Shown here piece by piece: positions 7,937 through 16,756 of a stretch of DNA of 64,000 nt. The notes beneath the pieces are model-generated. The model saw only the letters and a list, made by a program, of their open reading frames with translations, had not been told where the DNA came from and searched no databases. The DNA is from an uncultured Bacteroidales bacterium. Its GTDB lineage: Bacteria; Bacteroidota; Bacteroidia; Bacteroidales; Muribaculaceae. The stretch's first letter is position 1. Every line of letters begins with the position of its first letter. The stretch covers positions 82,629 to 146,628 of the forward strand of contig CANSAP010000002.1 of assembly GCA_947644715.1 (NCBI GenBank). The letters run 5' to 3'. The translations under genes were made by a program, and so were the position numbers.

Positions 7937-9334
7937 TTACTTCTTGGTCAGGACGAGGTATTGCCAGGGTTTGAGAGTGGCGGGGAGGGTGGCGTCAGAT
8001 GAGGTGAAGTAGTCGGCCTTTCCTTCGAGGGCGGGGGCGGAGCCGGTCCAGGTCAGAGGCTGTTCTTCGCCGCTCAGGTTGAGAATCACGGTCACTTCAT
8101 CGTCGGGCAACTGACGGGTGAAGGCGTAGATGTCGGGGCTGGCGGTCATGTGGCGCACCATCTTGCCTCCACGGGCGCCGGCGCGCAAAGCGGGGTGCCG
8201 GTGCTTCAGGGCGTTGAGCATCGTGTAGAAAGTGGTGAACTCATTGGCCTTGTAGTCGGGCGTTATGTCATGCTCGAAGAATTCAAGGGCATGGTTGAAG
8301 CCAACCTCCTGACCGGTGTACATCATAGGCATTCCGGGCAGAGTGTAGCTGAGCACGGCAAAGGCTCCGAGACCGTCGCCGTAGCGCTCGAATTCGGTGC
8401 CCTCCCAGGAGTTCAGATCATGGTTGGTCACCATGTTCATGCGTATGCTCCCCTGCGGATAGGAAAGCTCCTGGGCTTGAAGCAGTGAGTCAATGGCCAG
8501 CGCATTCATCACCGGGAGCTTCTGCTGATGCTCCACGGCATATTTGTTGGCCCCCTTCGTGGCGGCAATGGCATTGAATACATCCTTCATCGGCCAGGCA
8601 TAATCGGCGTCGAAGGCTGCTGCGCAAAGTTCCGGTTTAGCGGCTTCGGCCAGCATGAAGATGTCTTTATACTTGGAGATGGCAGTGCGGGCCTCCTCCC
8701 AGAAGTCGGTGGGAACCTCCATGGCCACATCGCAGCGGTAGCCGTCGATGTCGCAGTCTTTCACCCAGAAGGTGAGCGCGTCAATCATAGCGGCACGCAT
8801 GGCCGGGTTGGAATAGTCAAGTTTATAGGTGTCAGTCCAGTCAAACGGTCCGAACATCTCCCCTTTGTCGTTGCGGGCATAGAAGTCGGGATGCTCCTTC
8901 ACCCAAGGGTTGTCGCAGCCTGTGTGATTGCAGACCTCGTCAAGAATAACCCGGATGCCGAGAGCGTGGGCGCGGCTGACGAAGTCCTTGAGGTCGTCAA
9001 TGGTGCCGAACTCAGGATTCACATCCTTGTAGTCTCGCACGGCGTAGTAGGAGCCGAGGGTGCCTTTGCGATTCAGTTCGCTGATGGGGTGGATGGGCAT
9101 CAGCCAGACGATGTCGATGCCCAATTGCTTGAGACGGGAGAGCTCGTCGCCGAGGCTTTTGAGGGTGCGTCCCTGAGTGCCTTGACGCACGTTTGCCTCA
9201 TAGATTACGGCTGACTCAACCCATTCCGGATGGGTGGCTTTGGTGACGGTGGAACCTAATTCCTGTGCGCCTACGATGGGCGTGAAGGCTGACGCGGCAG
9301 CCAGCATCATGGCTGCGATTTTTGATTGCTTCAT
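7937..9334 (-). CDS. Secreted GH13 alpha-amylase family glycosidase
   Basis: 465 residues from the ATG at 9334, which opens a signal peptide (MKQSKIAAMMLAAASAF...VGAQ) without a lipobox; upstream codons encode nothing like a leader and run into the neighbouring gene. The (beta/alpha)8 core shows the GH13 regions: LDEVCNHT, nucleophile D202 in GYRCDVAME, acid/base E230 in MLAEA, and stabiliser D306 in VTNHDLNSWEG. A small beta-sandwich follows, ending KPWQYLVLTKK. There is no T9SS tail, so it is probably periplasmic. Family members hydrolyse alpha-1,4-glucans; exact specificity (maltogenic, neopullulanase-like) is not readable. It follows a flippase gene by 55 bases in the same direction. Confidence 0.9.
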   Translation of the reverse strand: MKQSKIAAMMLAAASAFTPIVGAQELGSTVTKATHPEWVESAVIYEANVRQGTQGRTLKSLGDELSRLKQLGIDIVWLMPIHPISELNRKGTLGSYYAVRDYKDVNPEFGTIDDLKDFVSRAHALGIRVILDEVCNHTGCDNPWVKEHPDFYARNDKGEMFGPFDWTDTYKLDYSNPAMRAAMIDALTFWVKDCDIDGYRCDVAMEVPTDFWEEARTAISKYKDIFMLAEAAKPELCAAAFDADYAWPMKDVFNAIAATKGANKYAVEHQQKLPVMNALAIDSLLQAQELSYPQGSIRMNMVTNHDLNSWEGTEFERYGDGLGAFAVLSYTLPGMPMMYTGQEVGFNHALEFFEHDITPDYKANEFTTFYTMLNALKHRHPALRAGARGGKMVRHMTASPDIYAFTRQLPDDEVTVILNLSGEEQPLTWTGSAPALEGKADYFTSSDATLPATLKPWQYLVLTKK

Positions 9335-9389
9335 GCTATGAAATTTTATGGTTAAGCTATTGAAACCTTCGGGGGCTTCGTATGGAATT

Positions 9390-10847
9390 TTATCGATGAA
9401 ATCGGGCAAAAACATGTTTTTGCGCCTCTTTTAGCAGGGGGTCTTTTATCAAGGCAAGGGTGGGCATATAGAGCAGCAAGCTGACGGCAATCTGCAAGAA
9501 TAGCAGCAGCGGGGCAGCCAGCGGTAGCAGCATAACGAGGCAGGCTCCCAGCAGAGCCGGCATTGCGGGCAGCAGATACTTCCACATCCCGGCGAGCAGG
9601 GTGAACGCCGGGATGCCGGTGGCGCGCCTCACCCGGGCTATGATATAGACGTAGGTGAACAGGGAGGCGAACAATTGCCCCCAGACGAGGGCCCCGACTG
9701 TGCCGAAAGGAAGTGTGGCAGGAATGGCTATGAGTGTGCTGACATCTTTCACAATTTCAACTGTCACGAGGCTTTTGGCATAGCCTAAGGAGAGCAGATA
9801 GTTGGTGCAGAGCGATATGTAGACAACAAAGATGCCCCGCACCATAAGAATCTGGAACAGAAGTATGGCTTCGTCCCATTTCGTGCCGAAGAGAGTGTGG
9901 AAGATGGGGGTGGCCATGACAGTGAGTCCGGCCATGAAGGGGATTGTCATGAAGCCGGTGAGCCGGGCCACGCGCAGCATCATGTCGCGAAACTTGACAG
10001 CATCATCCTGAAAGCGAGCTAACAGAGGAACGAAGGTAGCCGTCACAATCTGCGAAAGTGAAGCGCTTCCCATCTTGCTCCATTTGTCGGCCTGAGTATA
10101 GACGCCGAGTGCCAGCAGTGAGTAGTAAGCGCCGATTACGAAGGAGTATATGTGCAGGAACAGAGTGTTGAGAAATGAAGAGGAAAATACTCCTAAGCCA
10201 ATGCGATATATCCCTTTTAACGACGCTGTCGAGAAGATGAATCCGGGTCTCCATCCCCCGGTAATCCATAGCCAGGCGGTTTTGCATCCGGCCAAGGCAA
10301 GGGTTTGCCACACAAGTGCCCAGGCACCATAGCCTGTCAAGGCCAGCCAGATGCCGAGTGCGCCGGAGACTGTCAGTCCGAGCAGATTGGCAATGGCAAT
10401 CTGCTTGACATCCATTGCCTTCATCAGTCGATTGGTCTGCACTATCCCAAGCCCATTGAGGATAAAGCTGAGAAACATCACCCGGCTTAGCGGAATCAAC
10501 GCCTGATTGTTCTTGAAAATCATTGCGATGAGTGGAGCGCATAGGTAGAGCAGAATGTAGACAATCAGGCTCACTCCCAGATTAAACCAAAAGACTGTGC
10601 TGTAATCTTTCTCGTCCGGAGTCTTTTTCTGAAGCAGCGCAGCGCCGAAGCCACTGTCCACAAAGAGAATGCCGAAAGCTTGAAACACCAGTATGGCGCC
10701 CACCAGGCCGAAGTCCTCTTTTGGGAGCACGTTGGCAAGCACGATGCCGGTCACGGCATAGAGCACCTGTGTCGAGAAGCGGTCAATCGTGTTCCACTTC
10801 AGCGTGCGGGCGGTAGCCCCCTTTAATGTGCCGGTTTCATCGGGCAT
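9390..10847 (-). CDS. Wzx/TuaB-type polysaccharide flippase (MOP family)
   Basis: 485-residue polytopic inner-membrane protein with about 12-14 hydrophobic helices. The start TARTLKWNTIDRFSTQ and the PKEDFGLVGAILVFQAFG/DSGFGAALLQKK block are typical of WzxC/TuaB-like lipopolysaccharide exporters, which flip lipid-linked glycans across the inner membrane. No glycosyltransferase genes are adjacent, so its glycan is unknown. It lies 27 bases after the GIN-domain gene and is probably part of the same operon. The protein at 61288-62742 is a distant paralogue of the same subfamily. Confidence 0.9.
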   Translation of the reverse strand: MPDETGTLKGATARTLKWNTIDRFSTQVLYAVTGIVLANVLPKEDFGLVGAILVFQAFGILFVDSGFGAALLQKKTPDEKDYSTVFWFNLGVSLIVYILLYLCAPLIAMIFKNNQALIPLSRVMFLSFILNGLGIVQTNRLMKAMDVKQIAIANLLGLTVSGALGIWLALTGYGAWALVWQTLALAGCKTAWLWITGGWRPGFIFSTASLKGIYRIGLGVFSSSFLNTLFLHIYSFVIGAYYSLLALGVYTQADKWSKMGSASLSQIVTATFVPLLARFQDDAVKFRDMMLRVARLTGFMTIPFMAGLTVMATPIFHTLFGTKWDEAILLFQILMVRGIFVVYISLCTNYLLSLGYAKSLVTVEIVKDVSTLIAIPATLPFGTVGALVWGQLFASLFTYVYIIARVRRATGIPAFTLLAGMWKYLLPAMPALLGACLVMLLPLAAPLLLFLQIAVSLLLYMPTLALIKDPLLKEAQKHVFARFHR

Positions 10848-10874
10848 TTTTGTGGTGTGCGAGTTTTGCAGTTA

Positions 10875-11582
10875 TTATTTGGTTTCCTCCATCGGCAGAA
10901 GTTTGCCGAGACCTGATTTCTTTATTTTGGCCGGCTGACCTCGGTAATACACACGGGTGGAGCCGAGCCCTTTCAGCACGAGTTCATTTTCCGGATAGCA
11001 GAAAATCTCTCCGGCCATGAAGACATGGCAAGTCACCTTTTCAGACGGCAGGTTATGAGCCTGGATACTTCCGGCTCCGGTCAGCTTCAGCAGCGTGTCA
11101 GTAGCTTTGCCGGAGAGTGAGATGGTGCCTCCGCCGGTAGCGAGCACACCGATGAGGCGGGAGGTGTCGATGCCGGTGATGTCAAGTTTTCCATTACCGA
11201 TGAGCACTCCCTTCAGTTTCGTACACTTGGGGGGATTCTCAACGAGCACAGTTTTTTCGGAGCTGCTCTCCACATGTTCCAGCATATCAGTGTAGACATA
11301 TACGCGTGGAATTTCGCTGATTCTATCGATGAAATCAGGGGAAAGCATCACTTTCAGACGGTTGGGCTTGCTGCGGTCGAAGATGAGAGCGTCCGAAAGA
11401 CTTTCGTCGCAGAAGAACGAAACGGTGCCCGCGGAGTCGGGCACAAAGCGGCAGACCACATCAATGTCGTTAATCACTTCGAGGGAGGTAAATTTCCCTG
11501 TCTTCAGTTCATGGCGCCGACCGGCAGCAGCCGCGCTTAGTCCTGTCATAATAATCAGCGCCAGAATCAATAACTTTTTCAT
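10875..11582 (-). CDS. GIN-domain (DUF2807-like) secreted protein
   Basis: 235 residues with a clear signal peptide (MKKLLILALIIMTGLSAAAAG). The body fits the putative auto-transporter adhesin head GIN/DUF2807 fold: FTSLEVINDIDVVCRF at the start, then repeated short strands with glycines (LKGVLIGNGKLDITGI, VLATGGGTISLSG, LLKLTGAGSIQAHNL) typical of a right-handed beta-helix. The role of this family in Bacteroidetes is not established. It follows dusB by about 50 bases in the same direction. Confidence 0.75.
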   Translation of the reverse strand: MKKLLILALIIMTGLSAAAAGRRHELKTGKFTSLEVINDIDVVCRFVPDSAGTVSFFCDESLSDALIFDRSKPNRLKVMLSPDFIDRISEIPRVYVYTDMLEHVESSSEKTVLVENPPKCTKLKGVLIGNGKLDITGIDTSRLIGVLATGGGTISLSGKATDTLLKLTGAGSIQAHNLPSEKVTCHVFMAGEIFCYPENELVLKGLGSTRVYYRGQPAKIKKSGLGKLLPMEETK

Positions 11583-11633
11583 AAATCTTTAGAGCGTTGA
11601 TGAATGAATTGAAAGGGTGTTTTATAGAGTGAA

Positions 11634-12611
11634 TTAAAGATATTTTTCTTCGATTTCATCGAGAATTTTCAGCAGTTCATCGAGGTGCGCGGCCCGCAAC
11701 ATGCGGATGCGGGTGTCGCGGAAATTCGGAATCCCTTTGAGCAGCGGGGTGGCGGCCAAGTGGCGGCGAATGTGAAGAATTCCTCTGTATTCGTCGATGC
11801 TTTCCACACTCTCGTGAATCTGCCTGCGGAGCAGCTGCATCTTCTCTGCATTGGTGAGTGGTGTATAGCTCCCGGTGTCAAGATAGGTTCGGATGTCGCG
11901 GAAAATCCAGGGAGCGCCGAATGATGCGCGGCCCACCATGATGCCATCCACTCCGAATTTTTCGAAATTATCAAGCGCCTCTTCCGGCGTGGTCACATCG
12001 CCGTTGCCGATGACCGGTATTTCCAGGTCAGGCATCTGCTTGAGCTCACCGATGAGTGTCCAGTCAGCCTGGCCCGTGTACATTTGGCTACGGGTGCGTC
12101 CATGCACCGTCAGAGCCTTTATGCCGCAGTCCTGCAATTGCAGAGCCAGCTCTTTGATAATCTTATTTTCGCAGTCCCAGCCGAGACGGGTCTTGACCGT
12201 GACCGGCAGATTGACGGCCTGCACCACACTGCGGGTGATGGAGAGCAGCTTGGGCACATCCCGGAGCATACCGGCTCCGGCACCTTTGCCCGCCACCCGC
12301 TTCACAGGGCATCCGAAATTAATGTCAATCACGTCAGGCTCGGCGCGCTCAACAATGCGGGCGGCATCCACCATAGCCTCCGGGTCGCGACCGTAAATCT
12401 GAATAGCCACCGGTCTTTCAGCTTTGTTCACTTGGAGCTTGCGCATAGTGGAGGCTACATCTCTCACCAGCGCCTCAGCCGACACAAATTCAGTGGTGAC
12501 CATGGCTGCCCCCATCTCCCGGCAAATCAGTCGGAACGAAGGGTCGGTCACATCCTCCATCGGAGCGAGCATCACCGGGCGTGAGCCCAAATCGATATCA
12601 GCGATTTTCAT
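11634..12611 (-). CDS. dusB: tRNA-dihydrouridine synthase (DusB family)
   Basis: 325 residues. It reduces uridines in the tRNA D-loop using FMN. The TIM-barrel motifs are present: LAPMEDVTDPSFR at the N-terminus, the catalytic-cysteine loop DINFGCPVKRVAGKGAGAGML, VTVKTRLGWD, VHGRTRSQMYTGQADW and the FMN-phosphate site IPVIGNGDV followed by DGIMVGRASFGAPW. It starts 12 bases after the M16 peptidase stop, so the two are co-transcribed. dusB next to other genes of this kind is ordinary. Confidence 0.95.
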   Translation of the reverse strand: MKIADIDLGSRPVMLAPMEDVTDPSFRLICREMGAAMVTTEFVSAEALVRDVASTMRKLQVNKAERPVAIQIYGRDPEAMVDAARIVERAEPDVIDINFGCPVKRVAGKGAGAGMLRDVPKLLSITRSVVQAVNLPVTVKTRLGWDCENKIIKELALQLQDCGIKALTVHGRTRSQMYTGQADWTLIGELKQMPDLEIPVIGNGDVTTPEEALDNFEKFGVDGIMVGRASFGAPWIFRDIRTYLDTGSYTPLTNAEKMQLLRRQIHESVESIDEYRGILHIRRHLAATPLLKGIPNFRDTRIRMLRAAHLDELLKILDEIEEKYL

Positions 12612-12623
12612 TGCAACGGAATA

Positions 12624-13844
12624 TTATTTATAAGTGAGAACTGATAGCCCCGGCTTGAGAATCTCTTCGGCGCAGACGCGTAGCTGCTCGGGGGTGATTG
12701 AATCAAGAATCTCTGTTTTGCGGGCTCTGCTGAACACCTCGCCGTAGCGAAGCAGCTCGCGGGCAGCATTGCCTGTGCGTTTGTTTATGGCCGAGTTGAG
12801 AATCTCGGTGCGCCCTGCGAAATTGCGTCGCAGACGCTCAAAAACTCCCGGTTTCATCGGGCTTTCTGCCAGTTTAAGGAGTAGTCTCTCGATGAGTTTC
12901 TTGCACTTTTCGATGTTCTCGCGGGCACAACCGAAATAGACATAGAAGGCTCCGGCGTCAGTGTAAAGATTCGTGGAAGCATCCACCGTGTAGACGTATC
13001 CACGCTTCTCGCGCAGCTCGCGGAAGAAGAGTGAATTCATTCCTGACCCAAGGTAATAGCGGAGCAGAGTCATTGCGTAGCGGCGCGGGTCAAAACAATC
13101 GAATATGCGCGAGGCCATGATGGTGTGGCTCTGAGTGAGTTTGCGGTCGCGCAGCTCATCGAAACGGCTGATTTCAGGGGTGCGGACCCGCTGCTGCACC
13201 GTCTCGCGGGGGGTGAACACCTTCATGTGTTTTTCAATCTGGCGGCGAATCTTGTCGGCAGGCATATCGGCCACCACACTCAGCACCATATTCGCCGGGG
13301 TATAGAGATTGCCGGTGAACATACGTGCATCGTCGCCGGTCATGGCCGACACACTGTCATACGTGCCGAGAATGTTATGCCCCAATCCGGAGCCGGCAAA
13401 CAGTAAATCGGCCATTTCATCGAAGATTGCTTCATCAGGAGAGTCGATATCACTCTTGATTTCCTCATGAATGATTGTCTTCTCCCGCTCCAGTTCGGCC
13501 GTGGGGAAGGCCGGGTTGCCTACGACATCGGCCAGCAGCTCGAGTCCGCGAGGAAGCTGACCGGAGGGGGTGACCGTGTAGTAGACGGTCATCTCTCTGG
13601 AGGTGTAAGCATTCAGAGCGCCACCCACATCCTCAACCCGGGCATTAATCTGCCAGCCGGAGCGCTTGCCTGTGCCTCTGAACACCGTGTGCTCCACGAA
13701 ATGAGCCAGACCCGGTCTGCCGGGCAGGTCATCGCGACTGCCCGCGTTAATGCTTATCTGGCAGTAGCTCGGGCCGTCGAAACTGCGTGTGACGCACCGC
13801 AGCCCCGAAGGCAGAGTGAAGATTTCAAAATTATCTATGTTCAT
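12624..13844 (-). CDS. M16 family zinc metallopeptidase
   Basis: 406 residues, pitrilysin/processing-peptidase type. The inverted zinc motif HxxEH is in LAHFVEHTVFRGTGKR, with the downstream glutamate ligand in the ELEREKTIIHEEIKSD helix. The second M16 repeat (from about residue 180) has the substrate-cleft pattern SGMNSLFFRELREKRGYVYTV. There is no signal peptide, so it is cytoplasmic or periplasmic by an unknown route; such peptidases degrade small peptides. It is the first gene after the promoter at 13936-13967 and is followed closely by dusB. Confidence 0.93.
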   Translation of the reverse strand: MNIDNFEIFTLPSGLRCVTRSFDGPSYCQISINAGSRDDLPGRPGLAHFVEHTVFRGTGKRSGWQINARVEDVGGALNAYTSREMTVYYTVTPSGQLPRGLELLADVVGNPAFPTAELEREKTIIHEEIKSDIDSPDEAIFDEMADLLFAGSGLGHNILGTYDSVSAMTGDDARMFTGNLYTPANMVLSVVADMPADKIRRQIEKHMKVFTPRETVQQRVRTPEISRFDELRDRKLTQSHTIMASRIFDCFDPRRYAMTLLRYYLGSGMNSLFFRELREKRGYVYTVDASTNLYTDAGAFYVYFGCARENIEKCKKLIERLLLKLAESPMKPGVFERLRRNFAGRTEILNSAINKRTGNAARELLRYGEVFSRARKTEILDSITPEQLRVCAEEILKPGLSVLTYK

Positions 13845-13935
13845 AATGGGTTGATATTCAATGGTTTGATGTAGTGTGAACCGGTCGTGTCAGCCGCAAA
13901 ATCAGCTTGCCGGGCCTCCACGGTTCATTAACCTG

Positions 13936-13967
13936 CAAAGTTACAAAGAAATCCGCAGTTACACAAA
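13936..13967 (-). promoter_or_regulatory. Promoter of the M16-dusB operon
   Basis: Minus-strand TTTG (13964-13967), 20 bp, TAACTTTG (13936-13943). Short gaps downstream suggest this unit could extend through the GIN, flippase and GH13 genes to the terminator near 7.9 kb. Confidence 0.75.
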
Positions 13968-14046
13968 TCAGCTCCCGCGGAGAGCTGCTATTCTTTCGGA
14001 TAGAGATTTTTGTTGCAAATATCTTCTCTTTTTAATTAAAAATGTG

Positions 14047-14054
14047 TAACTTTG
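14047..14054 (+). promoter_or_regulatory. -7 element of the DUF6377 regulator gene
   Basis: TAACTTTG, followed by a leader of about 75 bases. Upstream is an AT-rich tract but no clear TTTG at the usual spacing. Divergent from the M16 promoter. Confidence 0.55.
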
Positions 14055-14133
14055 CAGTTGAAAACAATGTTATGCTGATTGCGGATTGAAAATCCACGAC
14101 CGCAATCTCTAAACTCTTCTCCGAAAAATACCT

Positions 14134-15753
14134 ATGAAAACTTCTTCGACTAAAACTGTCATCTTTATCTTACTTGCGGGCATCATGCTCCCTGCACTTA
14201 TAGCGGGAGGCTGCGCCAAACACAACAGTCCGCGTCGAGAATTGCCTGAAGAAGAATTGTCGCATCTGGATAACCTGATGCAGGACAGTCGGGAATATGA
14301 CTCGCGGCGCGCTCATCGCATCGATTCTTTGAAAATGAAGTTAGATGGAACTCCGGCAGACAACCTCGCGGAACGCTATCGGCTGTCGCTCGATATAGCT
14401 GGCCGCTATCGCTCTTTTTGCTCGGATTCATCGGTAATGTTCTATGCAAGAGCCTATGATATCGGCAAGGAACTCTATCCCGGTTCTCCTCTTGTAGAGA
14501 TTCGCATTAACCTGATAAATGCGCTTGCAGCCTCCGGCATTTTCGGCCCGGCAGAAAAGTTGCTTGAATCCCTGGATTCGCTGCCTCTGACTCCCGGGCA
14601 GAAGCTTCAACAGGCCTCAGCAGGCCGACAGCTGTATTCGTACATGCGCGGGTACCTTGACGAGGAGAACGAGTTTACGCCGATGCTCACGCATAAATTC
14701 GTGGACTATGACGCATATTTGCGTGAACATCTACCGGCCAATGATCCCTATCGTCTCTTCCTGATTGCCGAAAAGCAGGTGAGAAGCGGACGCAATAAGG
14801 AAGCTCGCAACCAGTTGGATGAATTGTTGAAAAAACTGAAAACCTCCGACAATCTCTATGGCATGGTGGCCTTCCAATGTGCCCAGGCAAGCAAAAATCT
14901 TGGTGATGATTATAACTATGGTCGTTATCTGACACTCTCTGCCATGAGCGATGTGGAGGGCTCGGTTAAGGAGACTCTGGCTTTGCCCGCTTTGGCTGAA
15001 TGGCTTTATGACAAGGGGGATGTGGATCGCGCATATCGCTACATCAATGCCTCGCTGAATGATGCGACCGCCTCAAATTCACGTATGCGCACAGTAGCCA
15101 TCGCGAATTTCGTGCCCATCATCGACAATTCCTACCGTCATAAAATCAGCGCTTCGCGCGATGAGCTGATGATATATTTCCTGCTCGTGGCTGTCTTGCT
15201 GATAACCTCCGGCTCATTGCTGTTTATCTTCCTTCGCAACTTGCGTCGCAGCAACCGGATCCGCAGAAAATTGCAGGCGCAGACCAAGATGCAGGAGAAT
15301 TACATCGGTCACTTCCTTAGCCTCTGTGCCTCTTACGCCGATAAGCTTGAGTCCACACGCCGCCTCGTCTCTCGCAAGATTGCCGCAGGACAGTCAGACG
15401 AACTGTTGAAAATGATGAAGAACTCGCGCACATCAGAGGATCAGACTGATGATTTCTTTAAGGTGTTTGACGAAACGTTCCTTGATCTTTATCCCGATTT
15501 CATCGAGAAATTTAATGGTCTGCTGCGTCCCGAGGAGCAGATAACGTACGTGAAGGGCACTCCTCTGTCGACCGAGTTGCGCATCTATGCTTTCGTGCGC
15601 CTCGGGGTGCAGGAGAGTGTGCGCATAGCTCAGATTCTCCGCTGTTCAGTCAGCACAATCTATACTTACCGCAACCGCATGCGTGGCCGCGCAATAAATC
15701 GGGATACGTTTGAAACCGATGTGGCGATTCTATGCCGGGAGAATCTTCCGTAA
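14134..15753 (+). CDS. DUF6377 TPR-transmembrane-HTH regulator, lipoprotein-like
   Basis: 539 residues. The N-terminus is a lipoprotein signal (hydrophobic run then LIAGGC, Cys27). Residues about 40-330 form helical repeats (TPR-like). One transmembrane helix (LMIYFLLVAVLLITSGSLLF, about 343-365) is followed by a coiled coil and a conserved cytoplasmic domain (NYIGHFLSLCASYADKLEST...FLDLYPDFIEKFNGLL) ending in a helix-turn-helix, VRIAQILRCSVSTIYTYRNR. This matches the DUF6377 proteins of Bacteroidetes, thought to be membrane-bound one-component regulators. No target is known. It stands alone. Two further TPR-HTH proteins of related layout are at 22269 and 31089. Confidence 0.85.
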   Translation: MKTSSTKTVIFILLAGIMLPALIAGGCAKHNSPRRELPEEELSHLDNLMQDSREYDSRRAHRIDSLKMKLDGTPADNLAERYRLSLDIAGRYRSFCSDSSVMFYARAYDIGKELYPGSPLVEIRINLINALAASGIFGPAEKLLESLDSLPLTPGQKLQQASAGRQLYSYMRGYLDEENEFTPMLTHKFVDYDAYLREHLPANDPYRLFLIAEKQVRSGRNKEARNQLDELLKKLKTSDNLYGMVAFQCAQASKNLGDDYNYGRYLTLSAMSDVEGSVKETLALPALAEWLYDKGDVDRAYRYINASLNDATASNSRMRTVAIANFVPIIDNSYRHKISASRDELMIYFLLVAVLLITSGSLLFIFLRNLRRSNRIRRKLQAQTKMQENYIGHFLSLCASYADKLESTRRLVSRKIAAGQSDELLKMMKNSRTSEDQTDDFFKVFDETFLDLYPDFIEKFNGLLRPEEQITYVKGTPLSTELRIYAFVRLGVQESVRIAQILRCSVSTIYTYRNRMRGRAINRDTFETDVAILCRENLP

Positions 15754-15920
15754 CAGGGCCCGTGGAGAGTGCAGCTGCTCTTAATTTTAGCCTTAAACAG
15801 GGCCTCAAGCTTATATGAATGTCTATAATTTAACTTAGATTTGAAATTGTGATAAGTTCTGATTACCAGTCTATTAGTTGTTTTAGAACTTATATATTAC
15901 CTTAGAATTGCTCTACAATG

Positions 15921-15952
15921 CTTGCAAACCCTTAGTTGGTGTAGTAATTTTG
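15921..15952 (+). promoter_or_regulatory. Promoter in the noncoding interval at 15.9 kb
   Basis: CTTG (15921-15924), 20 bp, TAATTTTG (15945-15952). No credible reading frame follows it before the terminator at 16150-16191, so it may drive a noncoding transcript. Confidence 0.6.
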
Positions 15953-15956
15953 CAAT

Positions 15957-16191
15957 GTCAAAAAATCAATGACGGTTCTGAGCAACCCGAGATTACGTTG
16001 ACCACCGATTAAGATTACACTGACAGTTATGTCTGTTAAAAAAGCATAGAAGAGATTTTTAGGTAGAAAGATTAGGTTAGTTATTAAGATATTCGTAAAT
16101 AAATCGTTTATGTTAGGTTTGTAGAAAAAAATCAACGACAAAAGTTTTTACAGCTGCATCATCTTGTGAAAGAGGTTGCAGCTGTTTTTTT
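15957..16191 (+). ncRNA. Candidate small RNA (promoter- and terminator-bounded, about 230 nt)
   Basis: This AT-rich stretch lies between a good promoter and a strong terminator and has no plausible gene on either strand. It contains a local hairpin (GACAG...CTGTT near 16020-16040), two related 14-mers (GAGATTACGTTGAC at 15989-16002 and AAGATTACACTGAC at 16011-16024) and a direct repeat AAAAAATCAAYGAC at 15960-15973 and 16126-16139. It could be a regulatory RNA, or the decayed end of a transposon, since repeated TGAC-bearing motifs are common at IS21-type ends. The start is estimated from the -7 element. No Rfam family is recognised. Confidence 0.4.
16150..16191 (+). terminator. Rho-independent terminator
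   Basis: Stem ACAGCTGCA (16150-16158) / TGCAGCTGT (16177-16185), then a run of T to 16191. Confidence 0.85.
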
Positions 16192-16324
16192 AATTTTTTT
16201 TGAATTGCCTGTCACCTTTTGGCTCTGTCAGGAGTCTTATATGCGAACCCTCTCCAAAAAACGCTGACAGTTTCCGGAAACAAAGCAATATCACATTATA
16301 TAACAAATAAAACATTCAAACGAC

Positions 16325-16750
16325 ATGGAAGGTATTTTAATTCCCTTAGGAGTCTGTGTAGTGCTCCCTGTGCTGATTGTATGGCTCAGTACCCGCACAA
16401 AAATCAAGCAGGACGAGCTTCGGGCTCAGGTGCTCATGGAAGCCCTTCGTAATAACTCCGACATTGATGCCAAGCAGATCGCCGAGAGCCTTGCTCAGAG
16501 CAAAACCAAGCAGAAGACTCCTATCGAGCTGTTGCGCGGACGCCTGCTGCGTGGTTGCATATTCTCGCTCATCGGCCTTACACTCATCTTAGTGGCTGTG
16601 TTGCGTTGCATCAACGACTCCTTCTTCAACACGCAGCAAATCACTGTGGGCGGAATCTGTCTCTCGATTGGCATTGCCTTCTTTGTGGTTTACTTCACAT
16701 CGCGTCGACAGGTGCAGCAGGAGTATGAACGCGAACTGCGAGAGAAATAA
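16325..16750 (+). CDS. DUF6249 membrane protein
   Basis: 141 residues. An N-terminal membrane helix (GILIPLGVCVVLPVLIVWLS) is followed by a charged cytoplasmic linker (QDELRAQVLMEALRNN, DIDAKQIAESLAQ) and two more helices (LLRGCIFSLIGLTLILVAVL; VGGICLSIGIAFFVVYFTS). This layout is that of Bacteroidetes DUF6249 proteins, which are commonly the first gene before an ECF sigma factor, as here (6-base gap). Function unknown; a role in membrane sensing together with the sigma factor is an inference from context. Confidence 0.8.
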   Translation: MEGILIPLGVCVVLPVLIVWLSTRTKIKQDELRAQVLMEALRNNSDIDAKQIAESLAQSKTKQKTPIELLRGRLLRGCIFSLIGLTLILVAVLRCINDSFFNTQQITVGGICLSIGIAFFVVYFTSRRQVQQEYERELREK

Positions 16751-16756
16751 CAGACC

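Noticed and set aside
15932..16141. A 69-codon minus-strand frame in the noncoding interval
   Set aside because: It has no start-site support or conserved features and crosses the predicted promoter; better explained as noncoding.
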